This document shows positions 54,359 through 64,000 of a stretch of 64,000 nt of DNA, piece after piece; positions within the stretch are counted from its first letter, which is position 1; each line of letters begins with the position of its first letter. The notes beneath the pieces are model-generated. The model did no database searches. It was not told the origin of the DNA and worked only from the letters and a program-made list of their open reading frames with translations. The position numbers were made by a program, and so were the translations under genes. This stretch comes from Acinetobacter sp. TGL-Y2 (GTDB lineage Bacteria; Pseudomonadota; Gammaproteobacteria; Pseudomonadales; Moraxellaceae), in NCBI RefSeq assembly GCF_001612555.1, contig NZ_CP015110.1, positions 2,046,001 to 2,110,000 of the forward strand, given 5' to 3'.

Positions 54359-55897
54359 TTACATTTCTTTAATACCAGTCAAATCCACCGAAGATGCATC
54401 TACATTGACATCAATATAGCCACCTTTGTCTTTCATAGCAGAATCATTACGCTTTTGTTCCAAATCATCTAAATATTGCTCGTTAATCCCACCCGCAACA
54501 TAAATACCATCAAATACAGAACAGTCAAATTCACGCAAATCTGGTACTTTCTTGGTCCGTACAGCATCTTTTAGATCTTCCAAGTTTTGGAAAATCAAAC
54601 GATCTGCACCAATCAATTCACGGATTTCTTCAACATCACGGTTCGACGCAATCAGTTCATCCTTTACTGGCATATCAATACCATAGACGTTCGGATATTT
54701 GACCATCGGCGCAGCAGAAGCAAAGAATACTTTTTTTGCACCCGCATCACGTGCCATTTGAATAATTTCATTACAGGTTGTACCCCGTACAATTGAGTCA
54801 TCAACCAAGAGTACATTTTTGCCTTTAAACTCAAGTTCAACCGGGTTTAACTTTTGACGTACAGACTTTTTACGCAATTGTTGACCAGGCATAATGAAGG
54901 TACGACCGATATAACGGTTCTTCATAAAGCCTTCGCGAAACTTCACACCCAAGGTATTGGCTAGCTCTAAAGCAGAGGTGCGTGAAGTGTCTGGAATTGG
55001 AATGACCACATCTATATCGTGGAACTCACCCCATTCACATAAAATTTTATGCGCCAGTTTTTCACCCATTTTCAAACGTGCTTTGTACACTGAAATACCA
55101 TCAATAATGGCATCTGGACGTGCGAAATACACATATTCAAAAATACATGGACGATAATCAGGCTTGGCTGCACATTGCTGAGTAAACAATTGCCCATTAA
55201 AGTCGATAAAAATCGCTTCGCCCGGAATGACATCACGTTCAACTTTAAAACCTAAAGCGGTCAGTGCAACAGATTCTGATGCCAAAATATATTCTAAACC
55301 CAGCTCAGTTTCTCGCGAACCTAAAATCAGTGGGCGAATACCATTGGGATCACGAAAACCCACCAAACCATGTCCAGTAATCATGGCAACCACTGCATAA
55401 CCACCTTTACAGCGCTCATGAACACGTGTCACGACATGAAAAACATCATCTGCAGTCGGGTTCAGTTTGCCGCGCTTTTGCAATTCATGTGCAAACACGT
55501 TCAGCAACACTTCCGAGTCAGAATCCGTATTCATATGACGTAAGTCAGTTTTGAATAAATCATCATGAATTTCTGATGCATTGGTTAAATTACCGTTATG
55601 CGCCAGTGTAATTCCATACGGTGAATTGACATAAAATGGCTGTGCTTCAGCACTGCTCGACGAACCCGCAGTTGGATAACGCACATGACCAATACCATAA
55701 TTACCCAATAAGGCACGCATATGTCGTGTATGAAATACATCTCGAACCATGCCGTTGTCTTTTCTTAAGAATAGACGACCATCATGGCAAGTTACGATCC
55801 CAGCAGCATCTTGTCCACGATGTTGTAACATCGTTAATGCATCAAACAACATTTGGTTAACAGGTGATTTACCAGCTATACCAACAACTCCACACAT
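54359..55897 (-). CDS. purF: PurF, amidophosphoribosyltransferase
   Basis: The 512-aa enzyme makes phosphoribosylamine from PRPP and glutamine, the first step of purine synthesis. The N-terminal Cys2 (MCGVVGIAG) is the glutaminase nucleophile. [23 protein letters not shown] and HNGNLTN are typical of the glutamine site. The PRPP-binding loop is [18 protein letters not shown]. It follows cvpA after 24 bases on the same strand, the widely conserved cvpA-purF pair. Confidence 0.97.
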   Translation of the reverse strand: MCGVVGIAGKSPVNQMLFDALTMLQHRGQDAAGIVTCHDGRLFLRKDNGMVRDVFHTRHMRALLGNYGIGHVRYPTAGSSSSAEAQPFYVNSPYGITLAHNGNLTNASEIHDDLFKTDLRHMNTDSDSEVLLNVFAHELQKRGKLNPTADDVFHVVTRVHERCKGGYAVVAMITGHGLVGFRDPNGIRPLILGSRETELGLEYILASESVALTALGFKVERDVIPGEAIFIDFNGQLFTQQCAAKPDYRPCIFEYVYFARPDAIIDGISVYKARLKMGEKLAHKILCEWGEFHDIDVVIPIPDTSRTSALELANTLGVKFREGFMKNRYIGRTFIMPGQQLRKKSVRQKLNPVELEFKGKNVLLVDDSIVRGTTCNEIIQMARDAGAKKVFFASAAPMVKYPNVYGIDMPVKDELIASNRDVEEIRELIGADRLIFQNLEDLKDAVRTKKVPDLREFDCSVFDGIYVAGGINEQYLDDLEQKRNDSAMKDKGGYIDVNVDASSVDLTGIKEM

Positions 55898-55921
55898 AGC
55901 AACCTCGCAGACAAGCTAGGA

Positions 55922-56506
55922 TTAATAAAAAGGATTTTTCGTTGAATGTGATGATGAGTCGTCTTGCTCTGAAGACGATTGATGCGAAGGTTGTATGTTC
56001 GGCTTCGACTCATCAGATTTCATATGACTTAAGGCCTTATTGGCCGTATCTTTGGTAAATTTGGTAGCCATAGGAGCATAAGGCAATAAACTTTGTATAA
56101 TCTTAGAGTGCTTCCAATGCGGAGAACTCTCAGCAAAAGTGCCAATCCCCTGCATAGTAATCAGCACCACCAATAAGCCTTTTAAGGTTCCAAATGCACC
56201 ACCCGCTAGACGGTTTAATGGCCCCAATTTTAGGCTTTTTAAAAGCCGATTTAAAACGGCAGTCACAATCCAAGTCATGACCACAATCAGCAATACGATA
56301 AAGGCAAAAGCAGCAATTTTTTGAACCACTGGATCTGAACTGAGCGCGGACATTGAAGGGGCAATTAAGCCAGCGTATTTCGCACCGACAATCAGTGCAA
56401 AAATCCATCCGATCAAGTTCGCAAAGGCTTTAACGAATCCTTGGCGCAAACCGTTAAGCCCTCCAATCAACAAGATAATCAGTAAAAAGATATCAATGGT
56501 ATTCAT
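55922..56506 (-). CDS. cvpA: CvpA-family membrane protein
   Basis: The 194-aa protein has four membrane spans in the first 140 residues (NTIDIFLLIILLIGGLNGLRQG, AFANLIGWIFALIVG, AAFAFIVLLIVVMTWIV, GTLKGLLVVLITMQGI) and a Ser/Lys-rich, likely disordered tail. CvpA was named for its role in colicin V production; the basic function is unclear. Its place immediately before purF and after pyrD suggests a common transcript. Confidence 0.92.
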   Translation of the reverse strand: MNTIDIFLLIILLIGGLNGLRQGFVKAFANLIGWIFALIVGAKYAGLIAPSMSALSSDPVVQKIAAFAFIVLLIVVMTWIVTAVLNRLLKSLKLGPLNRLAGGAFGTLKGLLVVLITMQGIGTFAESSPHWKHSKIIQSLLPYAPMATKFTKDTANKALSHMKSDESKPNIQPSHQSSSEQDDSSSHSTKNPFY

Positions 56507-56511
56507 AGAAA

Positions 56512-57516
56512 TTAGATCATGCTATCTACACAGTCTTTAATCAGCCTCGGACCTGTATAAATCAGACCACTATAGAGCTGAACCAATTGCGCACCAGCTT
56601 GTTGCTTTGTCATTGCCTGGTCGCCTTGTAGAATACCACCTACACCAATTAATGGTATTTGATCTTTCAGTAATTTTGAAAATGCTGCCAAGCACTGAGT
56701 GCTTTTCTCAAAGACCGGTGCACCTGACAAACCACCCGCTTCATCACCAAAAGGGAGTTGTTCTACGCCTTCACGTGACAAAGTGGTATTGGTCACAATC
56801 AAGCCATCAATTTTAAATTCAAGCAATTGTGATGCAATAAACTGCATATCTTTTTCAGATAAATCGGGTGCAACTTTGAGGACCAGCGGCACATAATGTT
56901 GAAATTCTTCTGCCAATTCAATTTGACGTTTTTTTAAAGTTTCGAGCAGTTCTGTTAAAGCATGGCCACTTTGCAGACTGCGTAAATTCTTGGTGTTTGG
57001 TGAGGATATATTAACCGTAATATAAGATGCGTAGTTATAGACTTTTTCAAGGCAAATTAAATAATCAGAAACGGCATCTTCAACCGCAGTATCGGCATTT
57101 TTACCAATATTAATGCCTAATACACCTTTGAACTTGGATGCTTTGACATTTTCAATCAGTTGGTCAACACCTTCATTATTAAACCCCATACGATTAATAA
57201 TGGCGTGTGCTTTTGGAATACGAAATAAACGAGGTTGCGGATTGCCCGCTTGTGGACGCGGTGTAATGGTGCCAATTTCGATAAAACCAAAACCTAAACT
57301 TGCCAATGCATCAATATATGCACCGTTTTTGTCTAAGCCCGCAGCTAAACCCACTGGATTTGGAAATTCGATTCCCATACAAGTGACTGGCTTAGGCTCA
57401 ATCTTTTGACGCATTACCCCAAATTTATGGGAAGACTTGAGTAATGATAATGTCAGATCATGAGCACGCTCTGGCGCCAAAGAGAAGAGAAATGGACGAG
57501 CAAGCGAATACAACAT
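56512..57516 (-). CDS. pyrD: PyrD, dihydroorotate dehydrogenase (quinone, class 2)
   Basis: The 334-aa flavoprotein oxidises dihydroorotate with ubiquinone at the inner membrane. It has the N-terminal membrane-associating helix ([22 protein letters not shown]), [29 protein letters not shown], the catalytic segment [27 protein letters not shown] and [11 protein letters not shown]. It lies 5 bases upstream of cvpA, so pyrimidine and purine genes are joined here. Confidence 0.96.
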   Translation of the reverse strand: MLYSLARPFLFSLAPERAHDLTLSLLKSSHKFGVMRQKIEPKPVTCMGIEFPNPVGLAAGLDKNGAYIDALASLGFGFIEIGTITPRPQAGNPQPRLFRIPKAHAIINRMGFNNEGVDQLIENVKASKFKGVLGINIGKNADTAVEDAVSDYLICLEKVYNYASYITVNISSPNTKNLRSLQSGHALTELLETLKKRQIELAEEFQHYVPLVLKVAPDLSEKDMQFIASQLLEFKIDGLIVTNTTLSREGVEQLPFGDEAGGLSGAPVFEKSTQCLAAFSKLLKDQIPLIGVGGILQGDQAMTKQQAGAQLVQLYSGLIYTGPRLIKDCVDSMI

Positions 57517-57605
57517 ATCAAAAAAGTCTACTGCTTTTTAAGTTGCCACATTATAGGCACAGACCAGCTAAAAGGCTATGCCTGTCATAGGTTTATTTTC
57601 ACCGC

Positions 57606-58085
57606 TTACTTCACTGCCGCTGTTAATTTAATCTGCCCACCGACTTTATTTAATTCAAGTTTTTCAATGCTCAAGCCCATTTGTGCAAGTTGGGTCAGAA
57701 AATTGGCCAGAATTGAATAATTTATATGTTCAGCCACAATTTGAATTTTACCATCCATTTGTTGTGAAGCCACAGACAAACCTTGTTGCTGTGCCGCACG
57801 CTGAATTTTGTCGGAAGGCGTTAAATTTAAATCATTGGCAGGTTTCATGATGATGACATTGCTTTGCATCCACACCAAAGTATCTTTCAATTCATTTAAA
57901 CGCTGCTGCTGTTCATTTGCGACGCGATGCATATTCCAAAGTGCAGAGCCAATAATCGCCACTGTAACTAGAACTGTCGCGGTAATCACCATGATTCGTT
58001 CACGTAAACTGAGCCTCGCCAAATAATCGCCAACTCGCTCAATCCAATGATCCATTTTTTGCTGGGCTTTATCTATGATATTCAT
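57606..58085 (-). CDS. gspM: Type II secretion protein GspM
   Basis: The 159-aa bitopic protein has a short cytoplasmic N-terminus, one membrane span at about residues 33-50 (VITATVLVTVAIIGSALW) and a periplasmic ferredoxin-like domain (ALWNMHRVANEQQQRL, LGLSIEKLELNKVGGQIKLTAAVK). It forms the inner-membrane platform with GspL, GspC and GspF. The ATG overlaps the gspL stop by one base (TAATG). Confidence 0.9.
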   Translation of the reverse strand: MNIIDKAQQKMDHWIERVGDYLARLSLRERIMVITATVLVTVAIIGSALWNMHRVANEQQQRLNELKDTLVWMQSNVIIMKPANDLNLTPSDKIQRAAQQQGLSVASQQMDGKIQIVAEHINYSILANFLTQLAQMGLSIEKLELNKVGGQIKLTAAVK

Positions 58086-59227
58086 TATTGTATTTTCACC
58101 AATCCAAGCACCATTGAACCCTGTGTTTGTACATTGCCCAGTTCAGCTTTAAAGCCTTGCTGATTGAGCTGTGTTACTAAGCTTTGAAGTGCCTCTGAAG
58201 ACTGCGCCAAAAGGTCTAAATTCAGCACATTACTGTCATAAGCCACACGGTTTGCCACAATTTGTTGCTGCATTAAAATTGGACCGATTCGACTGATCAA
58301 TTGCAGGGCTTGAGTATCTGCTGATTGACTCATACGTAGATGACTCTCAAACATACTTTTTAGATTTTGTTCGGTCACTCGACTGTTTGCCCCAAACCAA
58401 GATTTATATTGATCAACCGCCACAACAGCAGTTTCATCTGCTACCTTTTTAAGTTTCACCCATCGGTTTAGATCAAATACCAACTGAACCATGATCAGCG
58501 CCACACAGAGCGCTGCACATGCTTTCCAATACCCTGAAATCCCACTGTCTTCTGACTTTGCTTTAGGCAAAACATTAAAGGGATGGCTTTTCGCCTTAGT
58601 TAAAGGTTCAAAGCGATAATGAAACGACTCACGCTGCTCTACAGATGCCACTTGAAACAATGTGACCGCCTGATCATCGGTTAATTCTGAATACAGATAT
58701 TGTTCTGATTTAGGCAAGACATTCAAATACAACTCTAAATCATCAACTGAAGCGCCCAATAAAGCACCATGACGAGCCAATAAATTATCATTGATATTGG
58801 CTAAAACCATTTCACCTGACTTGGGAGTGGGCAAGACCATAAAATCTGGTAACAAAGCAACCAATTTGACAGGAATCAACGTTAATGCATGTTGCATAGT
58901 GAGCACACGATTGTGCGAAATACCTAAAATCGTCAATTGATCTGGTGCTTGAAAATGCGATAACACTTTCATTTGATCAATCGGCTGAATCACATATTCT
59001 TCAAGCAGATACTTAATTCCTTCGACGCCCAATTGTTTATACTGCGCTTTGGTCAAAGTCTGTTGAATAATTTGCACATCGCGGCTAGGAAAAAAGACCG
59101 TCGCCTCCTCCCCTTGATACGGCTTGATATCTTGAATTAATAACTCAAGTGTCGATGCCTGAATCCAGCTCTCACCACGCGACCATTGCCAAACCCCATT
59201 GGCTTCGGGCATCCATAAATACAACAT
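58085..59227 (-). CDS. gspL: Type II secretion protein GspL
   Basis: The 380-aa protein has a cytoplasmic actin-like domain (about 1-235; LLIQDIKPYQGEEATVFFPSRD, IKYLLEEYVIQPIDQMKVL) that recruits the GspE ATPase, one membrane span at about 237-255 (CAALCVALIMVQLVF) and a periplasmic ferredoxin-like domain. It overlaps gspM by one base. No other gsp gene is nearby, in keeping with the dispersed T2SS genes of Acinetobacter. Confidence 0.92.
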   Translation of the reverse strand: MLYLWMPEANGVWQWSRGESWIQASTLELLIQDIKPYQGEEATVFFPSRDVQIIQQTLTKAQYKQLGVEGIKYLLEEYVIQPIDQMKVLSHFQAPDQLTILGISHNRVLTMQHALTLIPVKLVALLPDFMVLPTPKSGEMVLANINDNLLARHGALLGASVDDLELYLNVLPKSEQYLYSELTDDQAVTLFQVASVEQRESFHYRFEPLTKAKSHPFNVLPKAKSEDSGISGYWKACAALCVALIMVQLVFDLNRWVKLKKVADETAVVAVDQYKSWFGANSRVTEQNLKSMFESHLRMSQSADTQALQLISRIGPILMQQQIVANRVAYDSNVLNLDLLAQSSEALQSLVTQLNQQGFKAELGNVQTQGSMVLGLVKIQ

Positions 59228-59271
59228 TAATCTTATTCTGCCGTGTTATTAATTTAAATTTATAGGAATTT

Positions 59272-59727
59272 TTAGACTGCTGGTATAAAACATTTTCGCT
59301 GCGTAGACAGTCCATTGGCGATTACTGATTGCTCATAGATACGCGCTTCTGCTAAAGCAAAAGCATTAAAATATTCTGAGGTCAAAATTTCTGCGATATG
59401 TGCAATTACATTCATATGACAGACCACCACGATATTTTCAAAAGGCAATTGCGACAACCACTCTACTGCGACCTTGGCATCATCTTCAGGTTTGATTTTG
59501 TCACAAATCATCACATCAACACCTGGAAATAAACTTTGAATATGACTTAAAGTTTCTTGCGCTCGAACCAGCGGACTGACCACAAAAATGTCAGGTTGCA
59601 CATGATCTTTTAAATACCCTGCCGTTTGTCTGGCTTGTTGATGCCCTCGTGCTGTCAGTTGGCGCTTAGTATCATTACCATCTAAAGCGGGTGAAGCTTC
59701 ACCATGTCGAACCAAAGTCAAATGCAT
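59272..59727 (-). CDS. sixA: SixA-type phosphohistidine phosphatase
   Basis: The 151-aa histidine phosphatase has the RHG motif MHLTLVRHGEASPALDGND (His8), LTARGHQQARQTAGYL, a second catalytic His in VVCHMNVIAHI and VSPLVRAQETL. SixA dephosphorylates histidines of phosphotransfer proteins. It lies 44 bases upstream of gspL on the same strand and 72 bases downstream of gpsA. Confidence 0.9.
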   Translation of the reverse strand: MHLTLVRHGEASPALDGNDTKRQLTARGHQQARQTAGYLKDHVQPDIFVVSPLVRAQETLSHIQSLFPGVDVMICDKIKPEDDAKVAVEWLSQLPFENIVVVCHMNVIAHIAEILTSEYFNAFALAEARIYEQSVIANGLSTQRKCFIPAV

Positions 59728-59799
59728 GTGTATTCCCTAACTCTAAAAATCCCATCTTATCCAAGCTTGATGACAGGTATTGGACGCTGATTAAAAATA

Positions 59800-60873
59800 T
59801 CACACTTTGTTATGTGGTAACACAAATTCCACATCACTACGATGTCCATTTTTCATCAAAGACACCGCAATATTTAATGGGGGTGCACCCTCATAAATCA
59901 CTTCATATAACGCCGTGGTAATAGGCATATAAACGTCCAATTCTTTGGCGCGGGTATTCACTTGCACAATGGTATTAATACCTTCTGCAGTTTGCCCAAG
60001 TTCTGTGGTGGCTTGCTCTAAACTTTTGCCTGAACCTAAAGCAAAACCCACTTGATAATTACGACTCAGCGGACTATTACAGGTCGCGAACAAATCGCCA
60101 ACACCCGACAAACCCAAAAAGGTTAAAGGATTCGCACCGAGCTTGACCGCAAAACGACTCATTTCCGCAAGTGCACGGGTCAAAATCATACTTTTGGTGT
60201 TCTCACCCACTTTGTAAGCTGCCGCCATGCCCATCGCGACTGCATAAATATTTTTAAGTGCGCCGCCAAGTTCAACACCATGTACATCATCACTACCAAA
60301 GACACGAAATAACGCGCTATGAAGCGCCTGTTGCACAGCATATCGAACCAACTCTGAATCACTGGCAATGACAGTACCTGCAGGCATACCAGACATGATC
60401 TCTTTGGCCAAATTTGGACCGGACAACACGCCATAAGGCACTTCAGGCAATTCTGAGCGAATAATGTCGCTCATAAAACTAAAGGTTTTTGCTTCTACAC
60501 CTTTAGTGAGGGAAATCACTGCTTGAGCACTGATAAAGGGCTTAATTTGCTGTAAAACGTCACGAAAAGAATGACTCGGAATAGCGACCAAAATAATGTC
60601 ACGATCACGCACTGCTTTTTCTAAATTTGACTCTGCTTTTAAGGAGCTTTCAAGGGTGTAATCAGGCAAATAACGCTGATTAATATGCGTTTGATTGATC
60701 TCACTAGCAATCACTTCATCGCGAATCCAAATCATGGTGTCACAGCCATTTCGTGCTGCGGTGTTCGCCATGGCAGTACCGAAACTCCCTCCCCCCAAAA
60801 CCGTCACGCGTAAGGCTGTTTTCTTATCCAAAACGACAGGTTGAACCAAATCTGTAAACTTTAATTCCGACAT
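59800..60873 (-). CDS. gpsA: GpsA, glycerol-3-phosphate dehydrogenase [NAD(P)+]
   Basis: The 357-aa enzyme reduces dihydroxyacetone phosphate to sn-glycerol 3-phosphate for phospholipid synthesis. Motifs: VTVLGGGSFGTAMANTAARNG (NAD binding), VISLTKGVEAKTFSFMSDII, SGPNLAKEIMSGMPAGTV, GALKNIYAVAMGMAAA with the catalytic Lys, and TFLGLSGVGDLFATCNSPLSRN. It is slightly longer than E. coli GpsA because of an N-terminal extension of about 20 residues. It is followed by sixA in the same direction. Confidence 0.96.
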   Translation of the reverse strand: MSELKFTDLVQPVVLDKKTALRVTVLGGGSFGTAMANTAARNGCDTMIWIRDEVIASEINQTHINQRYLPDYTLESSLKAESNLEKAVRDRDIILVAIPSHSFRDVLQQIKPFISAQAVISLTKGVEAKTFSFMSDIIRSELPEVPYGVLSGPNLAKEIMSGMPAGTVIASDSELVRYAVQQALHSALFRVFGSDDVHGVELGGALKNIYAVAMGMAAAYKVGENTKSMILTRALAEMSRFAVKLGANPLTFLGLSGVGDLFATCNSPLSRNYQVGFALGSGKSLEQATTELGQTAEGINTIVQVNTRAKELDVYMPITTALYEVIYEGAPPLNIAVSLMKNGHRSDVEFVLPHNKV

Positions 60874-61068
60874 TATTTTTATCCCAAAAATCTTTATCTA
60901 TAAAAAATGATGTATCTCTTAAACATATGATTTACACACATCCCTATTGATCAGATAAGATCAAATGATCTGTGTATACCTATGTTAAAGCTGCTGCGTT
61001 TCGAGTCAGAAGCTTTAGATAGTGACTTGATTCAATCAATCTTTTTATGCACTTACATTTTATGCAAT

Positions 61069-61647
61069 TTAATTTGCCTGCCAATAAGTCACATAAGGCT
61101 GTGTATCAATTTCAGTACGTGGCGGAATCGCTTTAAAGGCAGTGCCTACATAAATAATGCCTGAAATCAAATCATGTTCTTGTAAACCCAGCTTACGCTT
61201 GAGCAGTTTCGATTCGACCACTGCGCCACTTCTCCACATGGTTGAAAAACCTTGTGCCTGCAAAGACAGTAAAAAGTTCTGTATGGCAGCACCCGAGCTT
61301 AAAGTTTGCTCAAAATCTGGAACTTTTGGATGCGCTTGAAAACGTGTCACCGCCAACACCAAAAGTGGCGCACGCATAGGATGATGTTTTACACGCTCAA
61401 TCTGTGCTTCTTCCTGTTCACCCATATCGCGCACTGCATCCATCATCAACTGACCAAATACCTCACGCTGCTCACCTTGTACCACAATAAAATGCGTAGG
61501 TTTTAAACGATGATGATCAGGCGCGGTTAATGCTGCTTGAAATGCTTGTTCCAATTGGGCTGCATTGGGTGAAGGTTCAATTAAATGTCCAATAGATTGA
61601 CGCTGATGAATATTGTCATGAACTGCATGTAGAGAAGAATCTGACAT
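61069..61647 (-). CDS. Nitroreductase-family protein (YdjA-like)
   Basis: The 192-aa FMN-binding fold has the short nitroreductase layout: NIHQRQSIGHLIEPSPN, AALTAPDHHRLKPTHFIVV (Arg and phosphate contacts), QNFLLSLQAQGFSTMWRSG and GIIYVGTAFKAIPPRT. The arrangement HRLKPTHF with a late GIIYVGT matches the compact YdjA group rather than NfsA/NfsB. The substrate is unknown. It is divergent from a lipoprotein gene across about 220 bases. Confidence 0.88.
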   Translation of the reverse strand: MSDSSLHAVHDNIHQRQSIGHLIEPSPNAAQLEQAFQAALTAPDHHRLKPTHFIVVQGEQREVFGQLMMDAVRDMGEQEEAQIERVKHHPMRAPLLVLAVTRFQAHPKVPDFEQTLSSGAAIQNFLLSLQAQGFSTMWRSGAVVESKLLKRKLGLQEHDLISGIIYVGTAFKAIPPRTEIDTQPYVTYWQAN

Positions 61648-61869
61648 TGACGATTGATCTACTAAAAACTCATTATGCTAAGCTTAGCATAAACCATGAA
61701 AGTTACTCTAGCGAGATCTCGTCTCTAAGCTTGGTAGATTAAAATTCACATAAAAAACTGTTATGGCATCAATATTTATACAATTTCTTCAAATTTAATC
61801 ACGCTTAATCCTCTAGCATAGTCAAAGCTAAATATCCTATTCCATGACCCAAAATAAGTTGAGAATGAT

Positions 61870-62265
61870 ATGAATTCAAATCTGAAAAAGACTGCCATTG
61901 CCGCAATGAGCCTCATAACCGCTGTCATGTTCACCGCATGTGCCTCCAACCCGACGGAAACATTAGCGATTCAAAAGCCTAATAACCAATATGAAGTGGC
62001 TGGCTTAGGTAAATCCGCAGTGATTGCCAAAAACAATGCGATTTTAGCAGCTAACAAAACCTGCGGTAAAAATGCAGCGCCAGTTTTGGTTGATGAAAAG
62101 ACTGAATATAACGGTGCGCTTAAAGGCGTATTGGATGAGAAAACTGGACAAATGGTTACAGCGGCAGCTAGTGTTTTAGGATCAGTGATGGGTAAAAGTA
62201 CAGGCATTGAAAAAGACACCGACTATCAGTCAGTGATTACATTTAGCTGTAATGGCACTAAATAA
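61870..62265 (+). CDS. Lipoprotein, unknown function
   Basis: The 131-aa product has a lipoprotein signal (KKTAIAAMSLITAVMFTAC; Cys near residue 24). The mature domain has YEVAGLGKSAVIAKNNAILAANKTCG, two Cys residues (ANKTCG and FSCNG), and a Gly/Ala/Ser-rich segment (TAAASVLGSVMGKSTG). The latter resembles a short membrane-active helix. No family name is certain. An own terminator follows. Confidence 0.75.
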   Translation: MNSNLKKTAIAAMSLITAVMFTACASNPTETLAIQKPNNQYEVAGLGKSAVIAKNNAILAANKTCGKNAAPVLVDEKTEYNGALKGVLDEKTGQMVTAAASVLGSVMGKSTGIEKDTDYQSVITFSCNGTK

Positions 62266-62282
62266 TCTTTAAGCTTTAAAAT

Positions 62283-62310
62283 AAAAAAAGTCCCGAATCG
62301 GGACTTTTTT
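62283..62310. terminator. Bidirectional terminator
   Basis: AAAAAGTCCCGA and TCGGGACTTTTT form a perfect stem with almost no loop between the convergent stops at 62265 and 62379, with T and A runs on both sides. Confidence 0.88.
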
Positions 62311-62378
62311 GTTTATTACCATTTTAAATTTTGGTAACGTTTAGATCACTGTAATGAAGAGATCATGAGGTCAATAAA

Positions 62379-63530
62379 TTAACAATACCCGTCTAAACGA
62401 GTCAGTGGGATTTTTTGACCAATGGCTTTTTCAATTTCAGGTAGATAGAACGCATCATCTTCAGACAAGAAACTAATACTCACGCCACTGCTTCCGGCAC
62501 GCCCTGTACGACCAATTCGGTGTACATAGTCATCAGACTGCTCAGGCAAAGTAAAGTTAATCACGTGTGAGACGTTATCCACGTGAATACCGCGACCTGC
62601 AACATCTGTCGCGATCATAATATTGTGTTGACCATTTTTAAACTGGTCAAGCATTTTAATACGTTTGTCTTGTGCGATTTCACCTGACAACATTACCACT
62701 TTATAGTTATCACGTTTTAAATGATCGTAAAGCTTACGAACTTGATCACGACGATTGGCAAAGATCATGACTTTCTCAATCGGCTCATCACGTAAAATTT
62801 CTTCAAGTAAACGGTATTTATCTGACTTCCCAACCACATAAACACGCTGCTCTACGTCAGCATTGGTTTTCTTCTCAGGTTCAATTTCAACCGTTACAGG
62901 TTCAAACAGCCACTGCTGCGCCAAGTTTAAAACATCGTAACTAAAGGTTGCAGAGAACATCAGGGTCTGACGCTGTTCTTTACGCGGTGAAAAACGCACG
63001 ATACGTTTAACCGAGGGAATAAAACCCATATCAAGTAAACGATCCGCTTCATCAATCACCAAAAATTCAATTTGATCAAGCCAAATTTCTTTTTGCTCGG
63101 TGAAATCAATCAAACGACCTGGGGTTGCCACGATAATGTCGGCATACCCTTGATCGAGTAATTTTTTCTGTTTGTCAAAATCGACACCACCCACCAAAGT
63201 CACGACATTTAACCCTGAAAATTTGGTCAAATCTTTGGCATCATTTTCAATTTGAATTGCAAGTTCGCGTGTCGGCGCTAAAATGAGTGCACGAGGTTCA
63301 CCACGAAAACGTGGCGTTTGAATTGGGTTGTGCAGTAAATCATTAATAATACTGACCAGGAAAGCTGCAGTTTTTCCTGTACCAGTTTGTGCACGTCCAA
63401 TTGCATCATGCCCCGCCAAAGTATATTGCAATACTTTTTCTTGAATGGGGGTCATTTCTTTAAACCCTAAAGCATCTATGGCTTGCTTAAGTTGCGGATG
63501 TAAATTAAGGGTTTCGAAACCAGATGACAT
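62379..63530 (-). CDS. DEAD-box RNA helicase (RhlB-like)
   Basis: The 383-aa protein has the full DEAD-box motif set: Q-motif (GFKEMTPIQEKVL), Walker A AQTGTGKTAAF, APTRELAIQI, LVGGVDFDKQ, ATPGRLIDF, IDEADRLLDMGF, SATFSYDV and HRIGRTGRAG. The spacing of GVDFDKQKKLL and the short length match RhlB, the helicase of the RNA degradosome, but other family members (RhlE-type) are possible. It lies about 110 bases downstream of the csp gene on the same strand, both with possible roles at low temperature. Confidence 0.9.
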   Translation of the reverse strand: MSSGFETLNLHPQLKQAIDALGFKEMTPIQEKVLQYTLAGHDAIGRAQTGTGKTAAFLVSIINDLLHNPIQTPRFRGEPRALILAPTRELAIQIENDAKDLTKFSGLNVVTLVGGVDFDKQKKLLDQGYADIIVATPGRLIDFTEQKEIWLDQIEFLVIDEADRLLDMGFIPSVKRIVRFSPRKEQRQTLMFSATFSYDVLNLAQQWLFEPVTVEIEPEKKTNADVEQRVYVVGKSDKYRLLEEILRDEPIEKVMIFANRRDQVRKLYDHLKRDNYKVVMLSGEIAQDKRIKMLDQFKNGQHNIMIATDVAGRGIHVDNVSHVINFTLPEQSDDYVHRIGRTGRAGSSGVSISFLSEDDAFYLPEIEKAIGQKIPLTRLDGYC

Positions 63531-63576
63531 ATATACGCGCTCTACGGTCAGTTATTTTAAAATTATACCATTATAA

Positions 63577-63612
63577 ACAAAAAACGCCCCAATTTATCAA
63601 AATTGGAGCGTT
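63577..63612 (-). terminator. Terminator of the cold-shock gene
   Basis: AACGCCCCAATTT (63583-63595) and AAATTGGAGCGTT (63600-63612) pair over ATCA with one mismatch, followed on the minus strand by a T run (63577-63582). Confidence 0.85.
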
Positions 63613-63637
63613 ACCTAGTTTTAAATAAAACGTAGGA

Positions 63638-63850
63638 TTAGTCTAAAGGCTGAACTTCTTCAGCTTGAAAACCTTTTTGACCTTGCACAACGCTGAATTC
63701 TACGCGTTGACCGTCACGTAGTGAACGGTGTCCATCGCCTTGAATTGCACGGAAATGAACGAAAACATCATCACCGCCAGCGCGCTGAATGAAGCCAAAA
63801 CCTTTAGTATCGTTAAACCACTTAACAACGCCTTGTTCGCGAGCTGTCAT
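63638..63850 (-). CDS. Cold-shock protein (CspA family)
   Basis: The 70-aa single OB-fold protein has RNP1 KGFGFIQ (about residues 16-22) and RNP2 VFVHF (about 29-33). EGQRVEF-like [18 protein letters not shown] is also standard. It binds single-stranded RNA/DNA and helps translation in the cold. A GAGGAT ribosome site precedes the ATG. A long AT-rich leader (at least to the window end) lies upstream, as usual for cold-induced csp genes, but cold regulation is not shown by sequence. Confidence 0.93.
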   Translation of the reverse strand: MTAREQGVVKWFNDTKGFGFIQRAGGDDVFVHFRAIQGDGHRSLRDGQRVEFSVVQGQKGFQAEEVQPLD

Positions 63851-64000
63851 AAGTAAATCCTCAGTTGGTAAGAAAAGGGATCACCCGGTGTTGCAAACAG
63901 CAGAGCAAACAAAGTTTCAAAACATTTTTGTATTTCAAAGCTTGTAATCATTCTGTAAAACTATTAACAAAATCCCGGTTATATCCATGAATACACAAGG

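Noticed and set aside
1..64000. CRISPR array or prophage
   Set aside because: No regularly spaced repeats, cas genes, integrase or phage structural genes were seen.

Overview
The window reads as a chromosomal segment of an Acinetobacter-like gammaproteobacterium (Moraxellaceae). The AT-rich composition, the long TamA/TamB pair, a coq7-type ubiquinone hydroxylase, scattered type II secretion genes (gspL-gspM beside pyrD), glycine-zipper surface proteins, an IS982 relic and an IS5-family element all fit that genus. I cannot name the species. Most of the window is ordinary housekeeping DNA with small accessory patches.

Layout. 1-8.7 kb: two small lipoproteins, then tamA-tamB (outer-membrane assembly), all on the minus strand. 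8.8-10.8 kb: LplT-like MFS transporter and coq7. 10.9-16.3 kb: LysR regulator, overlapping folB-folK, an ABC1/UbiB-like kinase, a MoeB/ThiF-like E1 enzyme and a short-chain dehydrogenase. 16.3-17.2 kb: decayed DNA. 17.2-20 kb: a small Acinetobacter-type protein and prfA-prmC (release factor 1 and the methylase that modifies it). 20.5-23.1 kb: two related glycine-zipper proteins and a luciferase-like oxidoreductase. 23.3-24.2 kb: a decayed IS982 transposase. 24.4-29.9 kb: prmA, a zinc-ribbon membrane protein, a candidate small RNA, fis, purH and purD. 29.9-30.9 kb: accessory patch with an orphan membrane protein, an 8-bp tandem repeat and a truncated GNAT gene. 31-34 kb: methionine ABC transporter metQ / metN-metI. 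34.1-35.6 kb: a secreted-protein gene split by an intact-looking IS5-family element. 35.7-38.4 kb: lipoprotein, gloB, a small protein and a tRNA-Leu/Trp/Leu cluster. 38.5-46 kb: kinase-like protein overlapping a patatin phospholipase, a DUF815 ATPase, two DUF4385 paralogues, a phytase-like esterase and small proteins. 46-50.4 kb: tsaD, rpsU, yqeY, a GFA-family gene broken by an 11-bp duplication, and a BepA-like protease. 50.5-59.7 kb: D-2-hydroxyacid dehydrogenase, an M48-like protein with an altered zinc motif, purF, cvpA, pyrD, gspM, gspL, sixA. 59.8-63.9 kb: gpsA, nitroreductase, a lipoprotein, an RhlB-like DEAD-box helicase and a cold-shock protein.

Functional threads: purine synthesis (purH, purD, purF) and pyrimidine synthesis (pyrD); folate (folB, folK); translation and its modification (prfA, prmC, prmA, tsaD, rpsU, tRNAs); envelope biogenesis and secretion (tamAB, gspLM, BepA-like protease, LplT-like flippase); methionine uptake (metQ, metNI).

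I found no CRISPR array, prophage or recognisable defence island. The most notable non-gene signals are a probable short RNA before fis, an intrinsic terminator only 25 bases before metN, and several short tandem duplications at or inside genes, two of which break reading frames. The clearest recent event is the IS5-family insertion: in-silico removal of the element and one AATA copy restores a continuous 206-residue reading frame.
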